Assembly: GCA_019188255.1 (NCBI GenBank)
Contig: JAETXT010000005.1
Location: forward strand, 4,278,001-4,342,000
Direction of reading: 5' to 3'
Origin: Verticillium longisporum
Taxonomy: Eukaryota; Ascomycota; Sordariomycetes; Glomerellales; Plectosphaerellaceae
Length of the DNA: 64,000 nt
Shown: positions 11,608 to 23,891 of the stretch, piece by piece
Layout: every line of letters begins with the position of its first letter
How positions within the stretch are numbered: position 1 is the first letter of the stretch
Notes under the pieces: model-generated
What the model was told of the DNA's origin: nothing
The model's input: only the letters and a program-made list of their open reading frames with translations
Database searches by the model: none
Made by a program: the position numbers and the translations under genes

Positions 11608-14600
11608 TCATGACCACCCTGCCAAAGACACCTCCGTCCAAACGCCTGTCGTCTCAACAACGAGATTGATCGCTGTTCCCGTCGCCCAAAGTGCAATCAG
11701 CCCATAGCCAATCTTCCGGGACAAGATCCACTTGTTCATGGGCACAACGATGAGCAAGAGAAGTAACGTGATGAGTAGTGTGATGGCAGAGATCATGAGA
11801 GTGCCATCAATGCGAATCTTGTACGGCTTGTACCTGAATGGCTTGTCGGGATGCTTTTTCAGCCTGTGTTTGGCAGCTTGTGTCATCATCCAAGCACCGC
11901 CGCAGCCAATACCCAGGAGAATGTTGAGCATAGGACCCCCAAAACAAGCGGACCTGAATGCAATTGTCAGCGATGAAAAACAGAATTAGGGTTACTTCAC
12001 TTACAGTGCCATGACCGGGTACCCGAGACGGGCGACGGTGATGTCCGCGATGAGGTCGCCGACGCTGTTACCAGCCGCAAAGACGGTGAGGCCGAGAAGT
12101 GCCTCGGAGATGCCCAGAATAACACCAACCGCCTTGAGTACGCCGACGACTTCTCCAGCGATTGTCGAGATCCATGCAATACTAATGATGAAACCAAGGA
12201 AGCAAAGCAGAAAGTGGTATTTCGGCTTCCGGTCAGGACTCGTTGTGAGAAGCAAGATGCCGAGCAAGATGGTCGACCCAAGCAATGAGATGAGGGTCAT
12301 CCTGACAAGAACCTTGCCAGGCTGCTCGAGGTCGTCGTACATGTTTGCCCACAGGATCGCAACAGAGAATAGAGGCCCGGTGAACAACTGAAGAGCAACG
12401 AGCCATCGATTCCAACCGCCGTTGAGCTCTTCGTCCACGGTGGTGCCCAGGTCGCTTTCTGGTGACGCATCGGCCGGGGCGTACTTAACAACCGGCGGAA
12501 ACGGGAGCCCTTCGCTAGGGCGATGCCCATCCACCACAGACCGCGTAGCCCCAGGTGAGTGAACGGCGATGAGTGCCGGCGACATCATCGGAGATGACCT
12601 TGCAGTGTTGGATCGAGACCTGGACCGCGAATTTCTCCGGTAACGTTGCCATTCAGTCTCCTGCTCGATCGGAATGCTATTTTCGGCAATTATGGGCGGT
12701 GTTTGGTGTCCCGATGCACCACGGGATGGGCCACCAATCGGCTCATCGTTCAGATCAACTGGTCCATCTGTTTCCGAGACTGGTAGGGTAATAACTAACA
12801 GTAGAATACTGGGCACAGATATCATGCTGACCAGTTTATCCCAATGCGACTTCTCGCTCCATCCCTGGAGCGTGGGAAAGAGAGTCGCATGCACCACTTC
12901 GGGCGGCGGCAGAACTGCATAAGGCCACCATTTCACCGGCCTCGTATGAGGAATCACAGGCAGCGGTGGTATTGGTGCTTCCAAGCGGGCGATGCCGGGC
13001 GGCGGGAGAAAGAATTCTGACCTGTCGTTCTGTGGGTTGGGTGTTAAAACCATAGGAGAATCTGTGAAGAAGGCAGGGAAGGGCGAAGTCGGAGAAGATC
13101 GCTCGCTGAGACTAGGACCAGGGCTAGGAATAACCAGCTGGGGCAATCGCGGCGTGAGGCTGGTGCCGGATGGTTCGCCAGTTGCATCAGTTCGTGGGGC
13201 GCCGGGATCGATAGGAGGTGGTGCGAGATTGCCTCCGATCTGGTAAGCAGGCGAAGGGCTTCTATTCCTCCCCTGCCCAGCGGGCGTGGATGCGCCGCTG
13301 GTACTTTGCGGTAACTCCTGTAAAGGCGGTGGAAGGTTGAATGAAGGTGGCACAGCGCCAGTCGACAAGGCGCGATTCCTGTTGACGGCTTCACCTTGGC
13401 CAAGCGCAACGGTATGTCGTGAAGAATCCAGTTGCAAGCCGGCAGTAGATACGTTGTCACTCTGAACTCCATCAATGCGGTGCTCGGAGTCTGAGTACGC
13501 TCGCGTGTGGCCGTGGCCGCGGATGGGTCCCATTCTAAGATTGCTCTCCTTTTGCAATTGAGCGAGAGCCGACCTGAACTCTAGGGCGCCGACCAGACTG
13601 GGTCGAATGGGTGTAATGGTTGTGCTCCGTCTGCCTCGCGGTCGAAGGACCCGCATACTGCTCGCCATCTCGGCAGCAACCTGCCGGCCTCTAGCACCAT
13701 CGTCATCCTCTTCATTGGATACTTCATCCACGTCGGCCTCCTCGCCCTCGACTTGAATGCGCGGGCCGGCTTCGAGAGCACTGATATCGGCATGAGTGGC
13801 CCTGCCAGGTCCGCCGACGCCGGCATCATGATCATCCGGGTCGTCGCGGTAAGGTTCATCGGCCAGCTCATCGTTGGCGTGGCCGACGCTGCCATAGACA
13901 TGAGTCCGTGCTGCATGATCCCTTGCTAGTCTTCGCTTGCGCCTGTTGGAGTACCAATGCCAGGTGACCACGGTGAAGACGTAGAAGATGTAGTAGACAA
14001 TCATGACGATGCACTCCCAAAGGTGCAAATGGCCGTCGGCAAGAAAGCACATGGTGAAGATGACGGCCACGATGAAGAAACATATGTCTCGAACATAGGT
14101 CCTCCTACCAACCTTGAACTCTCTGACAAGTGCCATGGAGCCCGCGACGACCGCCGTGATGAAGCTGGCGGCGCCAATGAGCTCTCCGACTGCCATGCTA
14201 GCACTGTTAGAGCCCATGGCAGCAAAGGTGCTGAAGACATCGGGGAGCCATTGCCCAGCGCGAGAAAGGTCACGCCAGCCAAGCTCTGGCTCAGGCCAAG
14301 GATGTTTGAAATGGTGCTGAGGTTGACACTGAAGAAGTCGCTGGCGGCAATGCCAATGGTGGTGAAGAGCATGCCGAGCCAGGCCACAAGAATCACGAAT
14401 GCAATGCCGTGATTGTGGTGAAGGTCGCAATAGTACAGCGTCAGGTAGGAAAGGAGACCAGCCTCGTCATCTTGGCAATTGGCCTTGACGAAGACGCATT
14501 GATCGACGGCATTGCGAACCTCTCGGCATTCTGGGGTCGCGCTGGGGCTCCTGGCGAACAGTAGCGAAGGGTCTTGGTCTTCGGTGAGCGAGTCGCGCAG

Positions 14601-14738
14601 GCCAATGCGCCGATTGTACCGAGTCGCGACAAGTGAGTAGGCCGCGAAGCAGCTGAGGAAGAGAACGGTGGTGTAGAAGGGCCGCAAGCTGATGTTGCTC
14701 CCTCGCGGGAGCCTGATCTTGGGTTTGGGGGCACCCAT
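11608..14738 (-). CDS. Sodium/calcium exchanger family membrane protein (frameshift as written)
   Basis: A cation/Ca2+ exchanger with two Na_Ca_ex domains, resembling the yeast YDL206W / fission yeast SPAC521.04c type; such proteins are thought to act on vacuolar or other internal membranes. The first exon (12005-14738) and last exon (11608-11953) are joined across a 51-bp intron whose GTAAGT donor overlaps an apparent stop. The predicted product is about 1026 aa. The N-terminus has one hydrophobic segment and a Cys-containing luminal stretch (CREVRNAVDQCVFV). The first exchange domain carries LALGNGSPDVFSTFAAMGSNSASM-type alpha-repeat sequence. A roughly 400-residue Ser/Pro-rich disordered loop follows, and the second alpha repeat reads TVFAAGNSVGDLIADI. 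The frame breaks at 14242-14245, inside GNGSPD: one more G in the plus-strand GGGG run joins both halves. Confidence 0.88.
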
Positions 14739-15274
14739 CGTCTGACGTCGTCGTCGGGGTTAAGAAGAAGGTGTGGCGGCTGTGTCCTGCATCGTGTGGA
14801 AAGGTATGGCTGTGGAAAGCTTACCGGCGGGTCGGCAAGTGGTGAATACAGTAAGTGATAAGAAATGGCGGAGTAGCCAGTAAGGGAATGGAAGATAGGT
14901 CTGGGCACCCGAGAAAAAGGGCAAATGTTGTGGCACCTCACGCTGAAGATTTGCTGCAGCGAACGATGAGAATGGATAGAGTGGTAGTTGTAGCCACCAA
15001 CTTGGAAATGAGACTCATGGCGTCTGGGGGACCCTCCCTTAACTTAACTCGGTGCCTAGGTCTGATTTGGTTTGGTTTGGTGTGGTGGCGGTCGGTGGTT
15101 CAGTCGTGGTCTGTCCGCAGCAGATCGATCGTCTGTGACCAGACATGACATGACATGTTTGGAGGCAGCCGGGACTCGATGCGGTACCACCTCCAGAAAC
15201 AACGACCCGCGCCGCGCTCGCGCGCGCACTTACCACATGTTGCGCCTTCTCCTTCCCAGTTGCACCTCCGCAGC
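14739..15274. other. Intergenic region upstream of the exchanger gene
   Basis: The 5' flank of the minus-strand exchanger, extending to the left end of the inverted-repeat element. It contains TTTGG/TTGGT repeats at 15067-15083. No gene is seen. Confidence 0.45.
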
Positions 15275-15429
15275 GGAGGACGACTATTTGCTCAGCCCTT
15301 GTTAGCTATTTGCTCTGCCCAACAGGGGTAAAGCCACAATCGACAGGGGAAAAGCCACAAACACAGCTCCACCACCGAAATTAGCTATGGCGTCGATGTA
15401 CCTATTCTTCTCTCTTGTATACTCGAGTC
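15275..15429 (+). repeat. Left terminal inverted repeat
   Basis: Begins GGAGGACGACTATTTGCTC and ends CTCGAGTC. It is the reverse complement of 15732-15886 with about two mismatches. Confidence 0.9.
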
Positions 15430-15731
15430 GTCTACCCCAGGGTGCGCCGTAGTTCCAGCCTCTACTTAGGTACCTAATTAGCAGACGTAATAGCAGTTCT
15501 AGGGCGAGCAGCCCGGGCCATTTGCTCCGGGGGCCTTTAGAGACTATAGCAGCTATCGCTAGCAATAGGGAGGGTTCTGAATAGCCTCTAATTGAGCCTA
15601 ATTCAGCGTTTGCCGTAGTCTTTCCGATATCCTATTTTGTAATGCAAAGAAATTAGCACTACCTACATTAGGGCCGCTAAGGGCTGCCAATAGCCGTTGA
15701 GCGACTCGCCTGCTTCGCTATTCTATCGAGT

Positions 15732-15886
15732 GACTCGAGTGTACAAGAGAGAAGAATAGGTACATCGACGCCATAGCTAATTTCGGTAGTGGAGCTGTGT
15801 TTGTGGCTTTTCCCCTGTCGATTGTGGCTTTACCCCTGTTGGGCAGAGCAAATAGCTAACAAGGGCTGAGCAAATAGTCGTCCTCC
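15732..15886 (-). repeat. Right terminal inverted repeat
   Basis: Begins GACTCGAG and ends GAGCAAATAGTCGTCCTCC. It is the inverted partner of 15275-15429. Confidence 0.9.
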
Positions 15887-16323
15887 CTTCTGCGTCCCGT
15901 CACAGAACAGAGTTTCCTTGGCCCGGATATTCCTGCCCAGAAACCCGGTACTGTGGAGCATGCGGGGCGTCCAGCTGTTCACCACTTGGCAAGCTGTGGC
16001 TTTACCTTCCTTGCCTTGGCACAGCTTTCCCTCTGAGACGCGTGTGACGGGTGATGACGGACGTGGCAGTGCTTATCAAGCCTCAAGCCTCGGAAGGTGC
16101 GATAAGCGCGATTGCCCCGCGACAGAGACACGTGCAGAGAGTATGTTAACGCCTTGTATTTCAGGCTTCAAGACATTGTTTACTTTCTCCACAGTAGAGC
16201 ACCGCTCCAAACACGACCCCGGCGACGTGGATGCGACTGTACAAACAACCCGATGAGGCTTCGCAATTGCGGTCAACCACGATATCGACAATACTGACCG
16301 ACAGCACCGAAACGCAGCCCAGC
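15887..16323. other. Short upstream region of the CAP-H gene
   Basis: Lies between the inverted-repeat element and the condensin start codon, so the element has landed within about 440 bp of that start and probably within or next to its promoter. No gene is seen. Confidence 0.5.
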
Positions 16324-19000
16324 ATGCCGCGCGTCGCACAAGTACCGCGACCAGGGAACTCGAGGGCTGCTTCGAGCACCGCCTCACCCTACAAGAATTC
16401 GCCCATCAAGTGCGTTGTTGTGGAGCCATGTTTACTTGGGCCACCGTAACTGACCGACCACCGCCCAGGATCCCGCTGAACGACGATGCTTCAGAGAAGG
16501 CCCAGCGCTTGCACTCGAGGCAGGCACTGCATGAGAGACAGATCAATCAGCTCAAGGCCGCTGCTGCCGGCACGCCTGGACGCAAAGGCAGCGTCAGCCT
16601 CGACAACATTGAGAATGCGTCCCCAGGCTCGGATCCACGAACGCCCCGCGGTCGCGCCAGCCGCGGACGTGTCCCCGACGACGACGAGGATGAGGGCTTC
16701 GTGGTGGGCGGGAGTGCAGTGACGCCTATGAAGCGAGTGCCCATCCTAGCCAACTTTGAGGAATGGATGAAGATGGCTACCGACAACAAGATCAATGCCG
16801 CCAACTCGTGGAACTTTGCCCTCATCGACTATTTTCACGACATGTCGCTGTTGAAAGAAGGCGACGGCGTCAACTTCCAAAAAGCCAGCTGCACCCTCGA
16901 CGGCTGTGTCAAGATCTACACCAGCCGAGTCGACAGTGTTGCGACCGAGACCGGCAAGCTGCTCAGCGGCCTCGCCGACAGCAACAACAAGAAGAAGGAC
17001 AAGGAAGGCGAAGATGGCGAGGACGATGAGAGCGAGGAGGAGCTTGACGAAGACGGCAATGTCAAGAAGAAGGCCAAGAGGAAGACACAACGGTCCTCTG
17101 AGGCTACATTGGCCCCATCCTTCGCCTCTTTGCAATTGAAGAAGTTTGAGCTTGAGTTCGCCGTCGACCCTTTATTCAAGCCAGCGTCTGCCGATTTTCA
17201 CGAAGGTGGCGCCAAAGGTCTGCTTCTCAATCACCTCATGATCCATTCGCAAGGTCGCATTGTATTCGGCAGCAGCGCCGTTGTTGGTGACGCACAGCCA
17301 TCCCAGAGTCGCAAGCAGGACGAAGAAGCAGAAGACGACGATGCGGATGACACACATCAGGCTTCCTTGGTCGATGGCGCGGACGACGTGGAGCCTGAGG
17401 AGGACAACACGGATGTTCAGATCGATATCGGTGCGCTTGGTGCCAGATTTTTCCCTGAGCTTGGTCGCCTTGACGAACTCGATGTCTGCCCGTCACTCAA
17501 ATCCTTCGATCTTGGCAATCCATCCGGTTCGCTTGACATTCCATTCTTGAAGGCTCCTGAGGACTGGCGGGATCAGAATAAGGAAGAAACCCCAGGCCTG
17601 GATCTCGGAGACACTTCTGGCATGTTCATTGATGGGGACAATGCGGCTGGGTTCGACGATGACGATCTTGGGCTGGGTGCCTTTGACATGGGCGCGGATG
17701 TCGCATTCGGCGAGGGTGGTGAGGCATGGGCCAGGGAGGCCGCACTCGAGCCTCAAATGCGAGTTTTCGATGCTGGTGAGGGTGATGAAGAGGGTGGCAT
17801 GATCGACCAGGCGGGAGGCGACTATGTTGTCTCGATGAATCACGCACAGAAGGCGGAAAAGATGCACGAGGACATTCTCGGGTATTTCGACCAGGCATTA
17901 CAGAAGAATTGGTCGAGTGCTGAGCACTGGAGGATACGAAAGATCAAAGACGCTGACAAGCCTATCGGGCCCGCCAGGACGCGCAAAGAGAAAGCGCCGT
18001 TCGAGGTTGACTTCTCGGCGCCCCTGGACCAGAGCATCGCTGATGCCCTCTACACACAAGCGACCAGCAACTCAGTTATTTCCATGCCCAAAAAGGACTG
18101 GAAAACCAAGTCTCGCAACCTGCTTCCAGATGACAAGCACTTCAACTCCAAGTCCTTGCTTAACCTATTCCTTAAGCCGAAAGCCCGACTCAGCAATCGC
18201 CGTATCGGCGGTGGTTTCGTCAACGCTTATCAGGACCGGGACGTTCCGGCCGGGGAGATGGACGAAGCTTTCTGGGCGCAACAGAAGGAGCCTCTGAACG
18301 CGCTGGGGGTGAGACGGAGCTACCCCAGGGAGATTACGACGCGAATTTCTTCCAGGACGACGCTCTTCCCTTCGCCGGCGGTATGGACGATGACGATGAC
18401 ATGGAATTCGCGGACGCCCGCGAACACTTCTCGCCCGGAGCCGAAGGCGAGGCTGGCATGACGGAGGGTGTCGGTCTGACAGCGATCCTCAATGGCGAGA
18501 CGATGGCGAACACGCTGGGAGCGTTTGGCACGACGCTCGTAACATCCACACGCCGCATTCGACCAGACTACGTTCAGTATGCCCGTACGGCGAAGAAGGT
18601 TGATGTGAGGCGGTTGAAGGAGGAGATTTGGAAGGGCATGCGCCTGGACAAGTTGGAGGCGGTAAGTTACCAAGACCTATATCCGTTCGAGGATTCCACT
18701 GATACTGATGTGTTCGAGCAGGACGTCGACTCATCACAGTTGATGACGCCGCCACCCTCCTCTGAGGCACCCAGTGATGAGCAAGGAAAAGACAAGATGC
18801 TCAAGTTCACCGAGGTCATGAATGACCTGCAGACGGTGTATCCCAAGCCAATGATGGAGGACATTTCTACAAGCTATTGCTTCATTTGTCTTCTCCATCT
18901 CGCCAACGAAAAGGGACTCGTCATCGAGAAAACGGCAGAGCTGAACGAGTTGGAAATCCGGAAGGACTGGACAGCAGAAATTGCGGCGGGCGGCGAGTAA
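16324..19000 (+). CDS. BRN1: Condensin complex subunit CAP-H / BRN1 (barren; frameshift as written)
   Basis: The kleisin subunit that bridges the SMC2-SMC4 heads and recruits the HEAT subunits in condensin I, needed for mitotic chromosome compaction. Exons 16324-16409, 16469-18661 and 18722-19000 give about 852 aa. N-terminal motifs are IPLNDDASEKAQRLHSR and FEEWMKMATDNKINAANSW, followed by DYFHDM and long acidic stretches. The C-terminal winged-helix part carries VDVRRLKEEIWKG, KFTEVMNDLQ and ISTSYCFICLLHLANEKGL. The 59-bp first intron restores SPIK-IPLN. The 60-bp second intron (GTAAGT...GAGCAG) has no stop, so its retention would add 20 residues (LEA-DVDSSQ when spliced). The frame breaks at the GGGGG run 18305-18309; one extra G joins PLNALG to GETELPQGDYDANFFQDD. 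An essential gene in studied fungi, which argues against true inactivation. Confidence 0.92.
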
Positions 19001-22000
19001 CGACGTTCAACGCGTAGAAATGTTTTTTTATCAGGCAAGGGCGTGTAGAACATCAAATCACGGGAATCGGGTTTAGGCGGGTTTGTCGGTCCCGAAATGC
19101 CGTCATCATATGTACACTGGGTGGTACACAGGATCGGGGCATCTCGTATGATGAGGATGGGTGACGGTAATGAATGTGCGTCCACGCGTCTCGCGTTTCA
19201 CGTGTCAAGGCAGAAGTCATGAGTAATTTTTTTAGTTCTGGCGAATGTGTTGGAATTCTCATGGCTAGCAGTGCAGCATGAATGATCTGTAACCCCAGAC
19301 GTCTGGTTCAGGGTCTCAATCCGAGCAGGACTGGCTTCGATTTTCAGCAATTAGTGTATGTCCAGAAATAGGACTAAGCCTAGCCAACTCAGCCTTTGAA
19401 ATTTTGATATTGATTAATCCTGTTTGTCTTGGGAGAGTATACTGTATGCTGCCAAGCCCGTTCGTCCATCGCATCTGTCGGCTTGTCATGTGATGAAGCT
19501 AGGAGCAGCCTTCGGACCCAAACAAAGGGTACATGAAGGCCACATAGGCTCATGCAGATATCCTATGTCCTTCCTTGACTTGCGCACCTATCGAGCGTGG
19601 ACTCGCCGCCTCGGTCTATGCATCTAAAGTCAGACATGGACGCTCTTGGATGCCGAAACGTGTTATTTGCCTGCTGATAAAGCAGCCTTAAGAAATTGCA
19701 AACGTGTGAAGGAAGTGAGGAGGTGAACTTAGAAGTCTATGCACAAAAATTGAATCGTCAGATGTTCGAGCTCAAAGCCTCCGCCACTTGGTACAAGACT
19801 CGGCGATTGTCGCAGCCCACGAAATACCTGTTTGGGGCATCTGTAGACGGGGAGTGTCTACAAGAGCTCAAGTATTTTGCACAGGGTACCAATATATTAT
19901 CTTGCGGAATTGATGCATTTTCTTGGCTTATTTTACTTTAGTGTGGAGGAGGTCTGGCTCCTTTGTGCTAGGGAGATGCGGCCTGAGAGCCTCAAATTAT
20001 GAACCTCCTGAGCTCACTGGATATTGAGCCAACTCTGCATACTACTTTATTTGGGTGGCCAATTGGGCCACTTGTGACACAGTCATCCAGATGTACTTGA
20101 ACAGACTTACCGCCTCCAGTTCGTTAAGGGCAGTCAACTACCATACCAGCTCGGAGATAACACTCACCATGTGCAAGCAAGTCTTTACCTATCTTTGAAT
20201 CACCTCACGCACACTTCACGGGGTCACAACAAACCGGATGCCGCGCTGGAACCAGCAGTGGTATGGTCAGGGCGTCAGATTTCTCTCGTTTTGTTGTTTA
20301 CTATCCACAAATAACCAGATCTCGTGCTAGTAGCCAGGGGTCTACTGATTAAGAGAATAAATAACGTAACTTTCCCCGTTGCACAGACCTATGTACTTTG
20401 CCTATTTTGCTAAAAATGTGCCATTAGGAAGAGGTCCTGGTGATGATGATTCTCTCAACCAACCCTTCGAAGGTTGTAGAGTATTGCTGTTATGTTGCGT
20501 CTGCAAGGATTCTAGCAAGGCGCTTTGACAGATGATGATCCAGTTGGGTGTTCAGCACCAAACTCTGTCTGTGTAGCAGAGGGGTCAAGACGTGTGTTGG
20601 TGGTAAAAGCTGTAGCCAGAATAAGCAATACAGCATCGTAACATCATCAACAGAAGCCATTTCTGGAAGCCTTTAACACTTCACATCCGACTTATACGAG
20701 CATTTCCCGGCCTGCTGACTTGGCCTGATGGACACTGATCAGTGCTCTCTTTCCACTCTCTGCTTTTACAGACGAGCAGAATGACATGCGCCAGGAGCGA
20801 CTCACGTGGAGTCTTGAGGCTGGCTCAAGTAGGCTAGTCCGGCCTGAGATGCTGAGGTGGTTGTCGTGCCGGCCTGGCCAGACCAGCCCTTGTGACCAGG
20901 GTCAGCAAGCAGCCTTCGTGATAGGCTCAAGGAGGATTTGCTCCGGCCGACCGCCACACCATTCAGGCTTACGAGCGATATCAGTAGCGATTCTTACCAA
21001 TAGTTACCTACCCAGATGAAATTGGACGGGAGGGTAAATAGGCGAGGCAAGGGAGAGCAGGGCGGGAGGTGGCTCACGCGAACCGGTTTATGGCAGGCGC
21101 CAAGAAGGGTCTTTCCGCCATGGACCCTGAAGACCTCCTCTGTGACGTAGTGGATGTCGCATACCGGGCCACGCTCGTCTCGGGTTGGCTGGGGAAGAAG
21201 CGATCTTGAGGGGCGAAATGCAACTGCAACATCAGGGTGTAGAGCAGGCACGAATGGCTACCGCCAGGCGTGCGTGGGCTCAGGGGACCTCGTTCTTCCG
21301 AACCTGCCTCTCTTCCTTGCCTTGGACCCCGTGCGTGGCTCCTGCTCCTCAAATCTATCGCCGTGAGGAGTCTTCAGGGTCCATCTCGCGGGGCCCCTGC
21401 TTCACTGCTTGAAGGGATCAGCGTTAGTATCCGAGCCATGACGGCGACTCCGCAGGTTCCTATCCGTCCACTTCCCATCACCACCATCAACCTCATCAAA
21501 CATCTCACCCCGACACTTCTGGCTCTAGAGGCTATTATCATGATTGTTCTGCGCATCGGCAGTCTTTATCCTTTTCCTACACGTTAATGATGGAGCACGT
21601 CCCCGTGTTCGTGCATTTTCATTCCCCTGTCCATCAACCCTAGACCTGTTCCCCCTGCCTCGAACCAGAAGTTCTCCCACGAAAAAGAATAATAACATCA
21701 ACGCCCAACGGAAATTCCTCCGCGCGCGCCGTCCTGACGAACCTTCCCGGTGGCACGAAAGAAGCCCAACGCATATGCCAAATCATGAGGGTATTCAAGT
21801 ACACGCCAAGTCAGTCCGTCGAGTCGAGTAGAGTCGAGCCGAGTCAAGCCATTCGTCCTACCCAAGCAAACCGCAAGACAAAAGTCATCAGCCACGAACG
21901 TGGCAGCATCATCGTGATGCCGCACCACGGAAAAAAAGAAATCCCCAACCAAGGACTCAAAACTTTACAGAGTCCATCCGTCGTTCTGGGACAAACAGTA

Positions 22001-22006
22001 TCGTGT
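19001..22006. other. Gene-poor 3-kb intergenic region
   Basis: Convergent flank between CAP-H and the HMG-box gene. Frames are short and scattered, the sequence is visibly lower in GC than the genes (especially 19250-20750), and no repeat unit or RNA gene was recognised. The right part (21800-22006) lies just downstream of the HMG-box stop and may be its 3' untranslated region; it contains GAGTCGAGTAGAGTCGAGCC-type short repeats. Confidence 0.5.
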
Positions 22007-23891
22007 TCAACTATCACGACGGCCAACAATCTCCCCTGCCCTGAGCAACGCACTCATGCCGTCCAAGTTTGGATCCGCCTTCGCTGGATCAATAGCGCCT
22101 TCATGGACGCTGATGGATGTACGCGATGACGTTGTTGATGCGTCGGTGGCTCCCGACGAGCCGGATGACGAATATTTGACCAAAGGAGGTGGTCCTCGCT
22201 GGTCTGAGGAGTATTAGCCTACGACTCGAGCCGTCTTCAGACAACAGACGTACCAGTTATAACGCCCATGGCACCGGGTCCTGGGGCATGTGTCGCAGAG
22301 AAGACGTCACGTCTTGCTGGCTGTCCGAAAAAATGCATTGGTCTCTGTTCGTATGCAGCGGGCGGCGATGGCTTGCTTGACGACAACAGTGCGTGAATGG
22401 GCAGCGAAGCATCGCCTGGCATCCTACTGTAGGCTGGCCCTGGTGATCCCGCACTCCCCGCTGAGGACATTTCGTGCTTCAACAACGGCATCATCGGACC
22501 AGAATGCGGCGGCGGTACCGGGCCCGGCGCGTACCCGCCGAGCCCATGATAGTCCGATGTCCTCGTGACGCCAGCCATGCGATCACCGTTGAACACATCC
22601 GACAAAGAGGGTAAATGCTGTGGCACCCCACTCTCCGGACTTGCATGCCTATCTGACCATGTCGGCCTTCGTGCCCGCTGATGAGGGCCTTGCGGACTGC
22701 CCGAGATTCCGACGGGGGAGCGCTCTATTTCAAAGGCTGTGCTGGCTGGCGAATGCATCGACTCTTCGACGGGATGTTGATGCGACAAAGTGGGCGCGAA
22801 TGGGTAATCCGGCATGGACGTTACGGATCCTACCCTGTCCTTCCGTGTTGTCGAGCCGTCACTTGCCACGACGCTGTCGCTACCACTGCCAGTACCACTG
22901 CCGCCAGGAGTTACACTAGCACTGCTGCCCTGATGAACTCTGGTAGCATTGGCATCCAGCTTCAAGCGTTTGGTACCATTCTTGGCAGCTTCCAACGACT
23001 GTTAGCGACCCCTCCAGATCAGCGTACGTGGTTTGCACCGTCCAGTCACGTACCTTGGTTTTGGTGAAGCTGCTTCTGCTTGAAGTCATGGAGATACTGG
23101 GCATACTTCTTGTAGTCGTATGTTTTCTTGTACTCTGCCAGATCTTGGTTGTACTTTTCCTTGGCGTTCAATGCCTGCGTCTCAAATGGCTCCTTTTCGA
23201 CAGGTGACAGACTCTGCCAATTCTCTCCCACAAGCTTTGCGATCTCGGTAAAGGTTAGGTTGCGACCCTTCAAATCATCGCGCATTTCTACTGCTTGTCA
23301 ACATTGAGAGCGCCTTCCACGACTTATTGCAAAACTTACTATTGGAGAACAACACATATGCGGACGGTGGCCTCTCGGGGGCATTTTCATCCGGCTATAC
23401 TCATATCAGTATTCGGCTGCCATGCTCGGGTCGGCAAGCACGTACCTTGGGGTGTCGTCGGTACTTTCGCTTCGTAACGACAGCTACGTCCTTCGAATCT
23501 TGCTTGATCGGTTCTGGTTTGGTATTTTCTGTACGAGTGTCCTCAACACTTGCTCGGATACGAGACACAAGTGAGGCGTCTGGAGCCAGCCCTCTCGAGT
23601 TCGCAATGCGCCTTTGAAGTTTCTGCACAAATGTGTCAACATCGAATAAGCGCCAACAAGATCGACGAGCAGTGCCTACCCTTCGATGGCCTAGCTTCAC
23701 TCCCAAAGCATCGCTGCAAGCCATGTGGATCAGCATACATCCTGTACGACAGAGTATCGCCCAAACACTCACAGATCTGATTCCGTTATATCCAAGATGG
23801 TGGCCCATGTATCAAAGCCTTGCTCGACGAAGGTATCCAGGTATTGCAAGATTCCCAACTCCGCGAAGATCGTGCCCAAACCTTGGGCCAT
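22007..23891 (-). CDS. SAM-domain plus HMG-box DNA-binding protein
   Basis: A nuclear high-mobility-group protein with an N-terminal sterile-alpha-motif; likely a sequence-specific or architectural regulator, targets unknown. It is built from seven exons: 23773-23891, 23680-23713, 23446-23622, 23340-23394, 23054-23287, 22254-22988 and 22007-22203. All phases agree and give 516 aa. The SAM domain is in exons 1-2 (residues about 5-55: IFAELGILQYLDTFVEQG, ITESDLDALGVKLGHRRKLQ). The HMG box spans exons 3-5 (about 110-190: RPPSAYVLFSNKMRDDLKG, LTFTEIAKLVGENWQSLSP). A long Ser/Pro/Gly-rich region follows. The last exon ends LDGMSALLRAGEIVGRR, typical of the family C-terminus. The start at ATGGCCCAAGG is chosen because a stop lies upstream in frame; an extra 5' coding exon cannot be excluded. 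Exon 2 is only 34 nt. Confidence 0.85.

Larger units (their letters stand above)
15275..15886. mobile_element. Non-autonomous DNA transposon relic with 155-bp terminal inverted repeats
   Basis: The left arm (15275-15429) and right arm (15732-15886) are inverted copies 155 bp long; I count two mismatches by eye (near the CCACCACCG/CCACTACCG and GTATACTCG/GTACACTCG positions) and no length difference. They flank about 300 bp without any plausible transposase, so this is a MITE-like or internally deleted element. Sub-terminal direct copies of TATTTGCTC (15284 and 15308) inside each arm resemble transposase-binding motifs. A TA dinucleotide just outside TTTGCTCAGCCC on both sides would suit a Tc1/mariner-pogo element, but the inverted symmetry continues about 10 bp past it, so the exact end and the target duplication are unresolved. 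High arm identity suggests recent mobility. Confidence 0.85.

Noticed and set aside
15302..15565. 87-codon frame inside the inverted-repeat element
   Set aside because: Mostly translates the terminal repeat; not a transposase fragment.
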